A stretch of DNA of 64,000 bases from Nocardioides oceani (GTDB lineage Bacteria; Actinomycetota; Actinomycetes; Propionibacteriales; Nocardioidaceae). Under the pieces are notes generated by a model. The model searched no databases. It saw nothing but the letters and a program-made list of their open reading frames with translations, and was not told where the DNA came from. Position 1 is the first letter of the stretch. Each line of letters begins with the position of its first letter. Both the position numbers and the translations under genes were made by a program. The stretch spans positions 739,979-803,978 of the forward strand of contig NZ_JAUHJQ010000002.1 of assembly GCF_030412965.1 (NCBI RefSeq). Direction: 5' to 3'. Of the stretch, positions 1 through 8,454 are shown piece after piece.

Positions 1-53
1 CGCCCGCCGCTCGACGCGGACCGGGGGGAGCGGCGGGTGGTGGCGGGAGTCCG

Positions 54-82
54 GAGCGTCGGGCGAGCCGCCCGAGACGCTC
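54..82 (-). terminator. hairpin at the 3' end of the decapeptide-repeat gene
   Basis: A 7-bp arm (gagcgtc, 54-60) pairs with gacgctc (76-82), and gggcg (61-65) pairs with cgccc (69-73), leaving a 2-nt bulge and a 3-nt loop. It overlaps the stop codon of the minus-strand gene ending at 81. There is no T-tract, so the terminator role is inferred. Confidence 0.4.
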
Positions 83-830
83 ACGCGGGGCCCGCGCCCA
101 GCGCCCGGCGGCGGTTGAGCGGCAAGCGGCCCGCCAGCTCCCCGATCGGGCCGACGGCGCGGCCCAGGGAGTCCGCGGAGTCCGCCAACGACGGGATCAG
201 CGCCGCGAGCTCCTGCAGGCGCGGCTGGATCGACTCGAGGGTCTCCCCGAGCGCGACGAGCTGGTCGAGCGTGCCGCCCTCGGCGACCAGCTTCTCCACG
301 AAGCCGTCCTCGGTCAGCACCCGGTCCGCGAGCCCGCCCGGCGCCAGCACGCGGTCGAGCACGCCGCCCTCGGCGGTCAGCCGGTCGAGCGCCCCGCCGG
401 CGGCGACCAGCCGGTCGAGCACGCCCTCCCGGGCCGCCAGCTGGTCGAGCGGACCGCCGTCGGCGAGGAGCCGCTCGAGCGCCCCGCCGTCGGCGAGGAG
501 CCGGACCAGCGGGCCGTCGTCGGCGAGCAGCCGGTCCAGGACGCCGTCACGCTGGAGCAGCCGGCCCAGCGGCCGGTCGGGGGCGACCAGGTCGGCGATC
601 GCGCCGGCCAGCCGCATCGGCCCGTCCTCGTCGGCCAGCAGGCGGGTGAGCTGCTCGGCGTACCCGTGCTCGCCGATGACCCGCAGCACCAGGTCGGCGT
701 ACCCCCCGGGCCTGCGCAGCGGCCCGTCGGGCGAGGCGAGGTGACCGAGCTGGAGGGTCGTCTGGGTGGCCGCCGCGGCCAGGCGGACGGGCAGGGTCGC
801 GGCGCCGACGAGTGCGGGCAGGAGGGGCAT
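81..830 (-). CDS. decapeptide-repeat protein of unknown function, 249 aa
   Basis: I do not recognise this family. From the ATG at 830 the protein has an Ala/Leu-rich start and then, at about residues 85-194, eleven consecutive 10-residue units of the form G-x-L-D-R-L-L-A-D/E-G, for example GGALERLLAD. Each unit carries hydrophobic residues at fixed spacing, which suggests a regular, possibly helical or solenoid, amphipathic scaffold. The matching DNA is a degenerate 30-bp tandem repeat. No signal peptide, catalytic motif or clear membrane span is visible. A longer reading from 926 is possible, but it adds only Arg/Pro/Gly-rich residues that cross a hairpin, so 830 is preferred. The gene follows the secreted TSP3-repeat gene on the same strand, separated by that hairpin. 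Confidence 0.7.
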   Translation of the reverse strand: MPLLPALVGAATLPVRLAAAATQTTLQLGHLASPDGPLRRPGGYADLVLRVIGEHGYAEQLTRLLADEDGPMRLAGAIADLVAPDRPLGRLLQRDGVLDRLLADDGPLVRLLADGGALERLLADGGPLDQLAAREGVLDRLVAAGGALDRLTAEGGVLDRVLAPGGLADRVLTEDGFVEKLVAEGGTLDQLVALGETLESIQPRLQELAALIPSLADSADSLGRAVGPIGELAGRLPLNRRRALGAGPA

Positions 831-882
831 GTCCTGAAACCTAGCCGGGCCGGAGCGGGGCGGGCGGCCCGGGAACGGCGAA

Positions 883-912
883 GCGGGCGCGGACCCTGGG
901 GTCCGCGCCCGC
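883..912 (-). terminator. GC-rich hairpin downstream of the TSP3-repeat gene
   Basis: Positions 883-894 and 901-912 form a perfect 12-bp stem around a 6-nt centre. It lies 33 bp past the stop codon of the minus-strand gene ending at 945 and before the next minus-strand gene. No U-tract follows, as is common in high-GC actinobacteria. Confidence 0.5.
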
Positions 913-944
913 CCCCGCCCCGCCAAGGTGCGGTCGGGTCCCGG

Positions 945-3862
945 TCAGCCGCTCGTGCGGGCCGCCTGCCGGGGGTTGCTCGGCCAGGAGCCCGGGTCGA
1001 GCGGATCGCTGCCCGCACGGACCTCCTTGCCGTCGTTCTGGCCACCGTTGTCGGTGTCGCGGTCGCACGGGTTGGTCCGGTGCTTGCGGACCTCCGCGCC
1101 GTCCTTGAGGCCGTCCCGGTCGCTGTCGGCCCGCTTGGGGTTGGTCGGGCAGCGGTCGTAGCGCTTGTTGGCCGAGCCCTTGACCTCCTGCCCGTCGGTC
1201 AGGCCGTCGCGGTCGGTGTCCTTCCGGCGGGGGTCGGTCTTGTGCTTCTTGACCTCCTTGCCGTCGGTCAGGCCGTCCTTGTCGGTGTCCTTCTTCAGCG
1301 GCTTGGTCTTGGTCTGCTTGACCTCCCGACCGTCGTTCAGCCCGTCGTCGTCAGTGTCCTTGTCCAGCGGGTCGGTGCGGGTGCCGTTGACCTCGCGACC
1401 GTCGCGCAGGCCGTCGCCGTCGGTGTCGGGGTCGAGCGGGTCGGTGCCCGCCGCGGCCTCGGCGGCGTTGTCGAGGCCGTCACCGTCGGTGTCGGCGCCG
1501 CCCAGAGGGCCGTCGTCGGTCGGGTCGAGCGGGTCGGTCCCGTTGTCGACCTCGGCGCCGTCCTCGACGCCGCCGTCGTCGGTGTCGGCGTCGGTCGGGT
1601 CGGTCCCGGCCTCGTCCTCCTGGCCGTCGGTCAGGCCGTCGTCGTCGGTGTCGGCGCTGTTCGGGTTCGTGCCCGCGTCGGTCTCCGCGCCGTCGCTGAC
1701 CCCGTCGTCGTCGGAGTCGGGGTCACGCGGGTCGGTCGGCCTGTTGCCGAAGGCGTCGTTCTCCGAGCCCGAGGTCTCCTCGCCGTCGCTGAGGCCGTCG
1801 CCGTCGGTGTCGACCCGCGGTACGTCGTCGCTCCGGTCGCGCGGATTGGTGCCGTTGCGCACCTCGACGCCGTCGATCACGCCGCCGTCGTCGGTGTCGG
1901 AGTCGTTCGGGTCGGTCGGCTGGCCGTTGAACCGGACGTTGGCCGACCCGCTGGCCTCCTGCCCGTCCCCGAGCCCGTCGTTGTCGGTGTCGGCGTCGTC
2001 GGGGTCGGTCGGCCGGCCACCGAAGGTCGTGTTGGCCGAGCCGCTCGTCTCCTGGGCGTCGGTGAGCCCGTCCCCGTCCCGGTCGGCCTGGCCGGCGGGC
2101 GGGGCGACGGTGCGGTCGTCGGCCGGGACGTCGCGCGGGTTGGTGCCGTGGGCGACCTCCTGGCCGTCGCTCACACCGCCGTTGTCGGTGTCGACGTCGC
2201 GGGGGTCGGTGCGGTGGGTGTTGACCTCCTGGCCGTCGGTCAGGCCGTCGTCGTCGGTGTCGGTGTCGTTGGGGTTGGTGCCGAGCTGCACCTCGCGGCC
2301 GTCACCGAGCCCGTCGCCGTCGGTGTCGGCGACCGCGGGGTTGGTGGGCCGGCCGCCGTAGAGCGTGTTGGCCGAGCCGGAGGTCTCCTGCGCGTCGGTC
2401 AGCCCGTCGCGGTCGGTGTCGGTCGCCGGGTTGTCGTCGGCGGGGTTGTTCGGGTTCGTCGGGGGAGTGCGGCCGACCTCCGTGCCGTCGTCCACGCCGC
2501 CGTCGTCGGTGTCGGCGTCGAGCGGGTCGGTCCGGGTCTGGTTCACCTCGCGGCCGTCGCCGAGCCCGTCGTGGTCGGTGTCGCCCACGAGCGGGTCGGT
2601 GCGGTGGGTGGTGACCTCCTGCCCGTCGGTCAGGCCGTCGTTGTCGGTGTCCCGGTCGTTCGGGTTGGTCCCGATCCGGACCTCGGCGCCGTCGTCGACC
2701 CCGTCGTCGTCGGAGTCCGCGTCGCGCGGGTCCGTGGGTCGCGGCGTCCACGGGTTGCGGCTGCCGCTCGTCTCCTGGGCGTCGGTGAGCCCGTCGCCGT
2801 CGGTGTCCTCGGCGCCCACCTCGGTGCCGCAGACCAGGCCGCCGACGGGCGCCTTGGCCTCGACGTGCATCGGGAACAGGTCGACCTCGGCCACGACGAT
2901 CCCGTCGCCGCCCGGCAGGACCGGGAGCAGCTCGAGCTCGAGGTTCAGCACGGTGGCGTCGCCGACGGCGGAGGTGCCGTCGGCGGCGACCGTCTCGGTC
3001 TGGGCGCCGAGGGAGAGCTCGAGACGCAGCAGCGGGTTGTCCGGGACCGGCAGGCGGAACGGCACGCCGGGGGCGAGCGGCTCGGCCTGCTGGCCGCCGG
3101 CGGCGACCGTCACGACCGGGGCCTGGTAGTCGACCGAGGACTGGCCCGCGTCGCCGGTGACGGTCGCGGTCAGCCGCGGCGCAGTCACGACGCGCACGGC
3201 CAGGTCGCCGCCGAGCAGCCGGAGGTCGGCGGCCGAGCCCACGGCCTCGGCGACGACGTCCCGGCCGCCGTTGGCCTCGCCGTTGGGGACGAAGCGGGTC
3301 GACTGGCTCGCGCTGGCCGTGCCCGGCAGCGCGACGAGGGCGCCCACGCCGGGCACGTCGAGCACGGAGGCGCCGGCGGTCGTCACGCTCGAGCGGGACA
3401 CGTCGGGGACGCTCGGGAGGCACTGGCCGCCCGCGCCGAGGCGAGCCTGGGCGGTGGCCTCCGACACCCGAGGGTGAGGACGCCGGGGATCGAGCTGGTG
3501 GGCACGATCGAGGCCGTCGCCGGCGTCGGGTGGTCCGGGGGTGCGGTCTGCGAGGCGGAGGCCAGCAGGCCGGGGAGGTCCTGGCCGAGGAGCGCCGCGT
3601 CGAGGTTCGCGGCCCGGGCGGTCACGCGGGGGTCGGTGGCGCCGACGGTGCCGCGCACCGGTCCGAGGCCGACCTCGGCGGCGGTGAGGAGCCCGCCGAG
3701 GTCGACCGCGCGGGCGTGGAGGATCTCGCCGGTGACCGTCGAGGTGGTGGTGGTGGGGACGTTCTGCGGCGCTGCGGTCGATGCGGGGGAGGCGACGACC
3801 GTGAGGGAGAGGGCTGCCGTCGAGAGTCCGACGGCGGCCCCGAGGGGTCGGATGAGCTTCAT
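945..3862 (-). CDS. secreted thrombospondin type-3 repeat calcium-binding protein; reading frame broken once
   Basis: The ATG at 3862 opens a Sec signal peptide ([20 protein letters not shown], cleavage near an Ala-rich stretch at about residue 30). A roughly 310-residue extracellular domain of unknown fold follows. The C-terminal 620 residues hold 23 copies of D-x-D-x-D-G-x-x-D-G-x-E, the calcium-binding loop of thrombospondin type-3 (TSP3) repeats; the last six or so are Lys-rich. The frame from 3862 and the frame ending at 945 do not match: they cross near 3467-3469, where a GGG run (minus strand) would need a fourth G to read L-G-V-S-E-A-T-A-Q. With that base the product is 972 aa. The break is either a sequencing error or a real frameshift. 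No LPXTG motif is seen, so it is probably released or held by another route. A role in surface adhesion or matrix is inferred only. Confidence 0.75.
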
Positions 3863-4305
3863 CTGCTGTCTCCTGTGGCGGGGTCGGGGGGAGGCGCCCG
3901 CGCCGAGAGCCGTCCTGCCGAGACCGGGCAGACCGAGGGCGGGGGAGCACCGGCGAGGGGGCCGACCGGCGCCGGGGCACCTGTCAGGGGGTGCGCGTGG
4001 GGCGGGACGGGACGTCGCTCGAACGCGACGTACCCGCGCCGGGGGCGGGTATGCGCCCGACTTCGCGGCATCCTCGGGCGGGACGGCTCGGACTGCCCCG
4101 GTGGCCGGAGTTGGCTCCGCCTCGCGCAGCGGCGTACGCTGGCTCGTGCGCCAGAGGTCTGCCTGCGTCCCGGACGGAGTGGACCTCGCTCGCTATCAGT
4201 CCGACCTGCTGCTCCGCGGCTCCCGGGCACGACTCCATCGGTAGTGAAACAAGACCTCCCGCGCGCGCCCGCACGACTTCTGCCCACCCAAGGATCTGTC
4301 TCTAC
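3863..4305. other. divergent intergenic region between the TSP3 gene and rpsA
   Basis: No gene is supported in these 443 bases. They hold the leaders of two divergent genes. A perfect 7-bp dyad, acgtcgc-N6-gcgacgt, lies at 4012-4031. A sigma-70-like promoter candidate for rpsA lies at 4111-4140, and an AAGGA Shine-Dalgarno at 4290-4294. Confidence 0.5.
4111..4140 (+). promoter_or_regulatory. candidate rpsA promoter
   Basis: TTGGCT (4111-4116) and TACGCT (4135-4140) are separated by 18 bp and resemble the -35 and -10 of the principal sigma factor. The leader to the rpsA ATG would be about 160 nt. Only sequence similarity supports it. Confidence 0.35.
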
Positions 4306-5781
4306 ATGACGAGCACCATCTCCACTTCTCCGGACTACGACGCGCCCCAGGTGGCGGTCAACGACATCGGGTCCGAAGAGGACTTCCTCGCCGCGATCGA
4401 CGCGACCATCAAGTACTTCAACGACGGTGACATCGTCGACGGCACCATCGTCAAGGTGGACCGCGACGAGGTCCTGCTCGACATCGGCTACAAGACCGAG
4501 GGCGTCATCCCCTCGCGCGAGCTGTCGATCAAGCACGACGTCGACCCCTCCGAGGTCGTCGCGGTCGGCGACAAGGTCGAGGCCCTCGTCCTCCAGAAGG
4601 AGGACAAGGAAGGTCGTCTGATCCTGTCCAAGAAGCGCGCCCAGTACGAGCGCGCCTGGGGCACGATCGAGCAGGTCAAGGAGGAGGACGGCGTCGTCGA
4701 GGGCACCGTCATCGAGGTCGTCAAGGGCGGCCTGATCCTCGACATCGGCCTCCGCGGCTTCCTCCCGGCCTCCCTGGTGGAGATGCGCCGCGTGCGCGAC
4801 CTCCAGCCCTACGTCGGCCAGACGCTCGAGGCGAAGATCATCGAGCTCGACAAGAACCGCAACAACGTGGTCCTGTCGCGTCGCGCCTGGCTCGAGCAGA
4901 CCCAGTCCGAGGTCCGCCACGGCTTCCTGACCCAGCTCCAGAAGGGTCAGATCCGCAAGGGTGTCGTCTCCTCGATCGTCAACTTCGGTGCGTTCGTGGA
5001 CCTCGGCGGCGTCGACGGTCTCGTCCACGTCTCCGAGCTGTCCTGGAAGCACATCGACCACCCGTCCGAGGTCGTCGCCGTCGGCGACGAGGTCACCGTC
5101 GAGGTCCTCGACGTGGACATGGACCGCGAGCGTGTCTCCCTGTCGCTGAAGGCGACCCAGGAGGACCCGTGGCAGCACTTCGCCCGCACCCACCAGATCG
5201 GCCAGATCGTGCCGGGCAAGGTCACCAAGCTGGTGCCCTTCGGCTCGTTCGTCCGCGTCGAGGAGGGCATCGAGGGCCTGGTGCACATCTCCGAGCTGGC
5301 CGAGCGCCACGTGGAGATCCCCGAGCAGGTCGTCCAGGTCAACGACGACGTCATGGTCAAGATCATCGACATCGACCTCGAGCGTCGCCGGATCTCGCTC
5401 TCGCTCAAGCAGGCGAACGAGACCGCCACGGCCGCGGACGTCGAGGAGTTCGACCCGACGCTGTACGGCATGACCGCGACGTACGACGAGCAGGGCAACT
5501 ACGTCTACCCCGAGGGCTTCGACCCGGAGACCGGCGAGTGGCTCGAGGGCTACGAGGAGCAGCGCGCGACCTGGGAGGAGCAGTACGCCAAGGCGCACGC
5601 CCGCTGGGAGGCCCACGTCAAGCAGCAGCAGGAGGCCGCCAAGGCCGAGGTCGAGGCCGGCGAGGCCACCTCGTACTCCAGCGGTGGCACGGACGAGTCC
5701 TCGAGCAACGAGGGCGGCGGCTCGCTCGCCTCGGACGAGGCGCTGCAGGCGCTCCGCGAGAAGCTCACCGGCGGTCAGTGA
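4306..5781 (+). CDS. rpsA: 30S ribosomal protein S1
   Basis: Essential RNA-binding protein of the small ribosomal subunit that helps dock structured mRNAs. The 491-aa product has four S1/OB-fold repeats at roughly residues 40-110, 125-190, 210-280 and 295-365, recognisable by motifs such as VDLGGVDGLVH and EGIEGLVHISEL. An acidic tail follows, ending in a Ser/Gly-rich stretch. Four rather than six S1 repeats is the normal actinobacterial form. The ATG at 4306 is chosen because AAGGA lies 11 nt upstream and the protein then begins as in relatives; the long upstream extension of the frame is non-coding. In many actinobacteria rpsA is next to coaE; here about 2.7 kb intervene. Confidence 0.97.
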   Translation: MTSTISTSPDYDAPQVAVNDIGSEEDFLAAIDATIKYFNDGDIVDGTIVKVDRDEVLLDIGYKTEGVIPSRELSIKHDVDPSEVVAVGDKVEALVLQKEDKEGRLILSKKRAQYERAWGTIEQVKEEDGVVEGTVIEVVKGGLILDIGLRGFLPASLVEMRRVRDLQPYVGQTLEAKIIELDKNRNNVVLSRRAWLEQTQSEVRHGFLTQLQKGQIRKGVVSSIVNFGAFVDLGGVDGLVHVSELSWKHIDHPSEVVAVGDEVTVEVLDVDMDRERVSLSLKATQEDPWQHFARTHQIGQIVPGKVTKLVPFGSFVRVEEGIEGLVHISELAERHVEIPEQVVQVNDDVMVKIIDIDLERRRISLSLKQANETATAADVEEFDPTLYGMTATYDEQGNYVYPEGFDPETGEWLEGYEEQRATWEEQYAKAHARWEAHVKQQQEAAKAEVEAGEATSYSSGGTDESSSNEGGGSLASDEALQALREKLTGGQ

Positions 5782-5840
5782 CCCACGCGGCGGTCCCTCG
5801 GTGACCGCCCTGCTGCCCCGGTAGCACCAGCACCACGCAC

Positions 5841-5874
5841 GAAGGCCCGGCCACCTCACGGTGGCCGGGCCTTC
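5841..5874 (+). terminator. rho-independent-type terminator of rpsA
   Basis: A perfect 15-bp stem (5841-5855 with 5860-5874) closes a TCAC tetraloop 60 nt after the rpsA stop codon. It is one of the strongest hairpins in the window. Confidence 0.85.
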
Positions 5875-5917
5875 GGCGTTGCCGGCCGGCGGCTGCGCCG
5901 GTGTGCGGCGCCCCGGC

Positions 5918-6064
5918 TCACCCGCGGGCGGGGGACCGGAACTGCGGGTCCTCGAAGCGGGATGCCGGCGGGCGGGACGGCCCGGGGCCGTCGTGGCGGG
6001 TGCGGCGGACGGTCTCGACCGCGAGTGCGGTCGCGAGCAGCAGGAACAGGATCAGTACGGTCAT
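5918..6064 (-). CDS. small single-span membrane protein, 48 aa
   Basis: The ATG at 6064 gives a hydrophobic N-terminal segment (MTVLILFLLLATALAVETV) followed by a charged, Pro/Arg-rich tail, the layout of a small bitopic membrane protein. The purine-rich AGGA about 12 nt upstream is a weak ribosome site. It is transcribed away from the adjacent GlxA-type regulator and shares with it a control region packed with TGGCAG/CTGCCA motifs, which is the best argument that it is real. Function is unknown. Confidence 0.5.
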   Translation of the reverse strand: MTVLILFLLLATALAVETVRRTRHDGPGPSRPPASRFEDPQFRSPARG

Positions 6065-6137
6065 GGCAGGAATCCTGCTGCGATGTCGATCCTGCCACGA
6101 GTGGCAGAGATGACACTGCACATTGATTTCCTGCCAC
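6062..6137. promoter_or_regulatory. operator-like cluster between a small membrane gene and the GlxA-type regulator
   Basis: A perfect dyad CTGCCAC-GA-GTGGCAG lies at 6092-6107. Further copies of the half-site occur as TGGCAGGA at 6063-6070 and TCCTGCCAC at 6129-6137. The cluster fills the divergent interval and lies upstream of the GTG at 6159, as expected for an autoregulatory AraC-family site. The binding protein is inferred from position. Confidence 0.5.
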
Positions 6138-6158
6138 TTCTGCGGAAGGCTTCGCACC

Positions 6159-7103
6159 GTGCGCAACGTGGTGGTCCTCGTCCAGGACGGTGCCGAGCCC
6201 TTCGGCCTCGGTTCGATGTGCGAGGTGTGGGCCGAGCCCTACCACCCCGAAGACGACAACCCGGTCTTCGACTTCGCGGTCGCCACCCCGCGACCTGGCC
6301 GCGTGCGGGGCGCCTCCGGCTTCGACCTCCACGTCGAGCACGGGCTCGACGCCGTCGCCTCGGCCGACCTGGTGTGCGTGTGCCCCAAGCGGGACTACCT
6401 CGACCCCTCCCCGGAGGTGGCGGCCGCGGTCCGCGCGGCGTACGACCGCGGGGCGACGATCTTCGCCCACTGCACGGCCGCCTTCGTCCTCGGCGAGGCG
6501 GGCCTGCTGGACGGCCGGCGCTGCACGACGCACTGGCGCCACGTCGACGCGCTCGTCGAGCGCTTCCCGCAAGCCGAGGTCGACCCGGACGTCCTCTACG
6601 TCCACGACGGGCGGGTCGTCACCGGCGCGGGGTCGGCCGCCGGGCTGGACGCGGCGCTCCACCTGCTGCGCGAGACCTTCGGTGCGGCGACCGCGGCGGC
6701 GACGGCGCGCCGGATGGTGGTCCCGCCGCACCGGGACGGCGGGCAGGCGCAGTTCATCGCCCGCGCCGTGCCCGACTGCGACGTCGAGACGCTGGGCCCG
6801 CTGCTCAGCTGGATCCTGGAGAACCTCGGCGAGGACCTCGACGTCGACACGCTCGCCCGGCGGGCGCTGATGTCGCCGCGGACCTTCGCGCGGCGGTTCC
6901 GCGCGGAGACCGGTGCGACCCCGCACGCCTGGGTGACCCGGCAGCGCGTCCTGCGCGCCGAGCACCTGCTCGAGCGGACCGACCGCCCGGTGGAGTGGAT
7001 CGCCGGTGAGGTGGGCTTCGCCAACGCGGCGACCCTGCGCCACCACTTCGCGCGGGTGCGCGGCGTGAGCCCGCAGCAGTACCGCCGGCAGTTCGCCTGC
7101 TGA
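6159..7103 (+). CDS. GlxA family transcriptional regulator (DJ-1/PfpI-like plus AraC helix-turn-helix)
   Basis: Cytosolic DNA-binding regulator of 314 aa. Residues 1 to about 165 form a DJ-1/PfpI-type sensor fold, starting VRNVVVLVQDGAEPF and carrying IFAHCTAAFVLGEAG in place of the usual nucleophile elbow. Residues of about 205-305 form the double AraC helix-turn-helix with PRTFARRFRAETG and the closing GVSPQQYRRQF. The GTG at 6159 is chosen because GGAAGG lies 9 nt upstream; a TTG at 6123 would run into the operator region. The target is probably the divergent small gene and/or itself. The effector is unknown. Confidence 0.88.
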   Translation: MRNVVVLVQDGAEPFGLGSMCEVWAEPYHPEDDNPVFDFAVATPRPGRVRGASGFDLHVEHGLDAVASADLVCVCPKRDYLDPSPEVAAAVRAAYDRGATIFAHCTAAFVLGEAGLLDGRRCTTHWRHVDALVERFPQAEVDPDVLYVHDGRVVTGAGSAAGLDAALHLLRETFGAATAAATARRMVVPPHRDGGQAQFIARAVPDCDVETLGPLLSWILENLGEDLDVDTLARRALMSPRTFARRFRAETGATPHAWVTRQRVLRAEHLLERTDRPVEWIAGEVGFANAATLRHHFARVRGVSPQQYRRQFAC

Positions 7104-7115
7104 GGCCCTCGCCCC

Positions 7116-8363
7116 TCAGCGCGGCAGCCGGTCGCGCAGCACCTTCCCGGTCAGCGTCCGGGGCAGCTCCTCGAGGAACCACCACGTCTTCGGCCGCTTC
7201 GGCGGGGCCAGCCGCTCCCGGACGTACGCCGCCAGGTCGGCCTCCGACGCGGCTCCGACGACCGCGGCGCACACGCGCTGCCCCCACTGCTCGTCGGGCA
7301 CGCCGTACACCGCCACGTCCTCGACGCCCGGGTGCTCGCGCAGCGCCTGCTCGACCTCGAGCGGGTAGACGTTGACCCCGCCGCTGATGACCAGGTCCTC
7401 CCGCCGCCCGTCGAGGTGGAGGTAGCCGTCGTCGTCGAGCCGGCCGAGGTCGCCGACGCTGAACTCGTCGCCCCGCCAGGCGGCGGCGGTCTTCTCCGGC
7501 GCGCCGTAGTAGGTGAACCGGGCGAAGTCGGGCACCGCGCACCAGATCGTGCCGTCGTCGGCGACGCGCAGCCGCCGGCCCGGGCGAGCGCGGCCGACGG
7601 TCCCGGGACGCTGCAGCCACTCCTCGCTGCGGCAGGCGGTGAACTGGCCCTCGGTCGAGCCGTAGAACTCCCAGGTCGACCCCGCGGGGAACGTCTCGAG
7701 CAGCCGCCGCTTGACGTCGTCGGGGCACGGCGCGCCCGCGTGGGCGACCAGCCGGAAGCAGGACAGGTCGGGCCACCCCTCGGCGTCCCAGTGCGCGAAG
7801 AGCCGCTGCAGGTGCGTCGGCACGCAGAACATCGTCGTGGGCCGCTCGGCGGCGATGGCGGCGGTGATGCGCGCCGGGTCGAACGGCCCCGGCACGACCA
7901 CGCGGCCCCCGGCCAGCGCGGTGCCCATGGCGAAGCGCAGGGGCGCGGAGTGGTACAGCGGGCTCAGCACGAGGTTGACGTCGTCGGCGGCGAAGCCCCA
8001 CAGCGCGCGCTCCTCCTCGACCAGGGCGCGGGCACGGTCCTCGTCCAGCAGCCCGCTGAAGACGCCCTTGGGGGTGCCGGTCGTGCCGCTCGTGACGTGC
8101 ATCGGCCGACCCAGCGGCAGCGACCGGCGGCTGTCCGCATCGACGAGCGCGGCGAGGTGCTGCTCGTCCTCGACCACCACCGTCGGGTCGAGCCCGGCCA
8201 GGACGCGCTCGCGCTCGTGGCTCGTCAGGCGCGGGTCCAACGGGATCGGGAAGACCCCGCGGGCGAGCAGGGACAGCACCGCGTCGAGGTACGTCGTCGA
8301 GCCGGGCACCAGGAGTGCGACCCGGTCGCCGGGCACGAGCTCGGGCTGGGCCGGGGTGGTCAC
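7116..8363 (-). CDS. acyl-CoA synthetase / AMP-dependent ligase (ANL superfamily)
   Basis: Activates a carboxylic acid as acyl-AMP and transfers it to CoA. The 415-aa product carries TSGTTGTPKG (residues 91-100, ATP loop), YGSTEG, DLGRLDDDGYLHLDGR and the C-terminal lysine in PRTLTGKVLRDRL. It is shorter than the usual 500 or so residues and seems to lack most of the N-terminal segment before the first core strand. The GTG at 8363 has no clear ribosome site, but extension is blocked by the divergent coaE promoter. It ends 12 bp from the convergent GlxA-type gene. The substrate cannot be read from sequence; a short to medium acid is a guess. Confidence 0.85.
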   Translation of the reverse strand: MTTPAQPELVPGDRVALLVPGSTTYLDAVLSLLARGVFPIPLDPRLTSHERERVLAGLDPTVVVEDEQHLAALVDADSRRSLPLGRPMHVTSGTTGTPKGVFSGLLDEDRARALVEEERALWGFAADDVNLVLSPLYHSAPLRFAMGTALAGGRVVVPGPFDPARITAAIAAERPTTMFCVPTHLQRLFAHWDAEGWPDLSCFRLVAHAGAPCPDDVKRRLLETFPAGSTWEFYGSTEGQFTACRSEEWLQRPGTVGRARPGRRLRVADDGTIWCAVPDFARFTYYGAPEKTAAAWRGDEFSVGDLGRLDDDGYLHLDGRREDLVISGGVNVYPLEVEQALREHPGVEDVAVYGVPDEQWGQRVCAAVVGAASEADLAAYVRERLAPPKRPKTWWFLEELPRTLTGKVLRDRLPR

Positions 8364-8441
8364 CGGCGGCAGCGTAGTGCGGTCGCCGCCGCCCCTCGTC
8401 GCGGGCTCGACGGCGGTGCGGGGCCGGTCGTGCCGGTGACG

Positions 8442-8447
8442 TACCTT
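8442..8447 (+). promoter_or_regulatory. -10 element of coaE, probably leaderless
   Basis: TACCTT matches TANNNT and ends 7 nt before the coaE ATG, so transcription would begin at or next to the start codon. No Shine-Dalgarno is present. Confidence 0.5.
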
Positions 8448-8454
8448 GGCGCCC

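Noticed and set aside
945..2800. Regular DNA repeats that could suggest a CRISPR array
   Set aside because: The repeats are in-frame coding units of variable length without fixed spacers; they encode TSP3 loops.
666..4244. A plus-strand open frame of nearly 1200 codons over the TSP3 gene
   Set aside because: It is the complement of the Asp/Gly repeat codons and reads as low-complexity Val/Gly/Arg. The minus strand carries a signal peptide and 23 clear calcium-binding repeats.
3859..5859. Long minus-strand open frame across rpsA
   Set aside because: It is the antisense of S1 codons (Asp/Val/Leu/Gly-rich) with no ribosome site; rpsA on the plus strand is unambiguous.
5841..5874. Idea that the rpsA hairpin is another copy of the palindromic intergenic repeat
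   Set aside because: It shares no sequence with the GTGTTCAGCGACC elements and has the position of a simple terminator.
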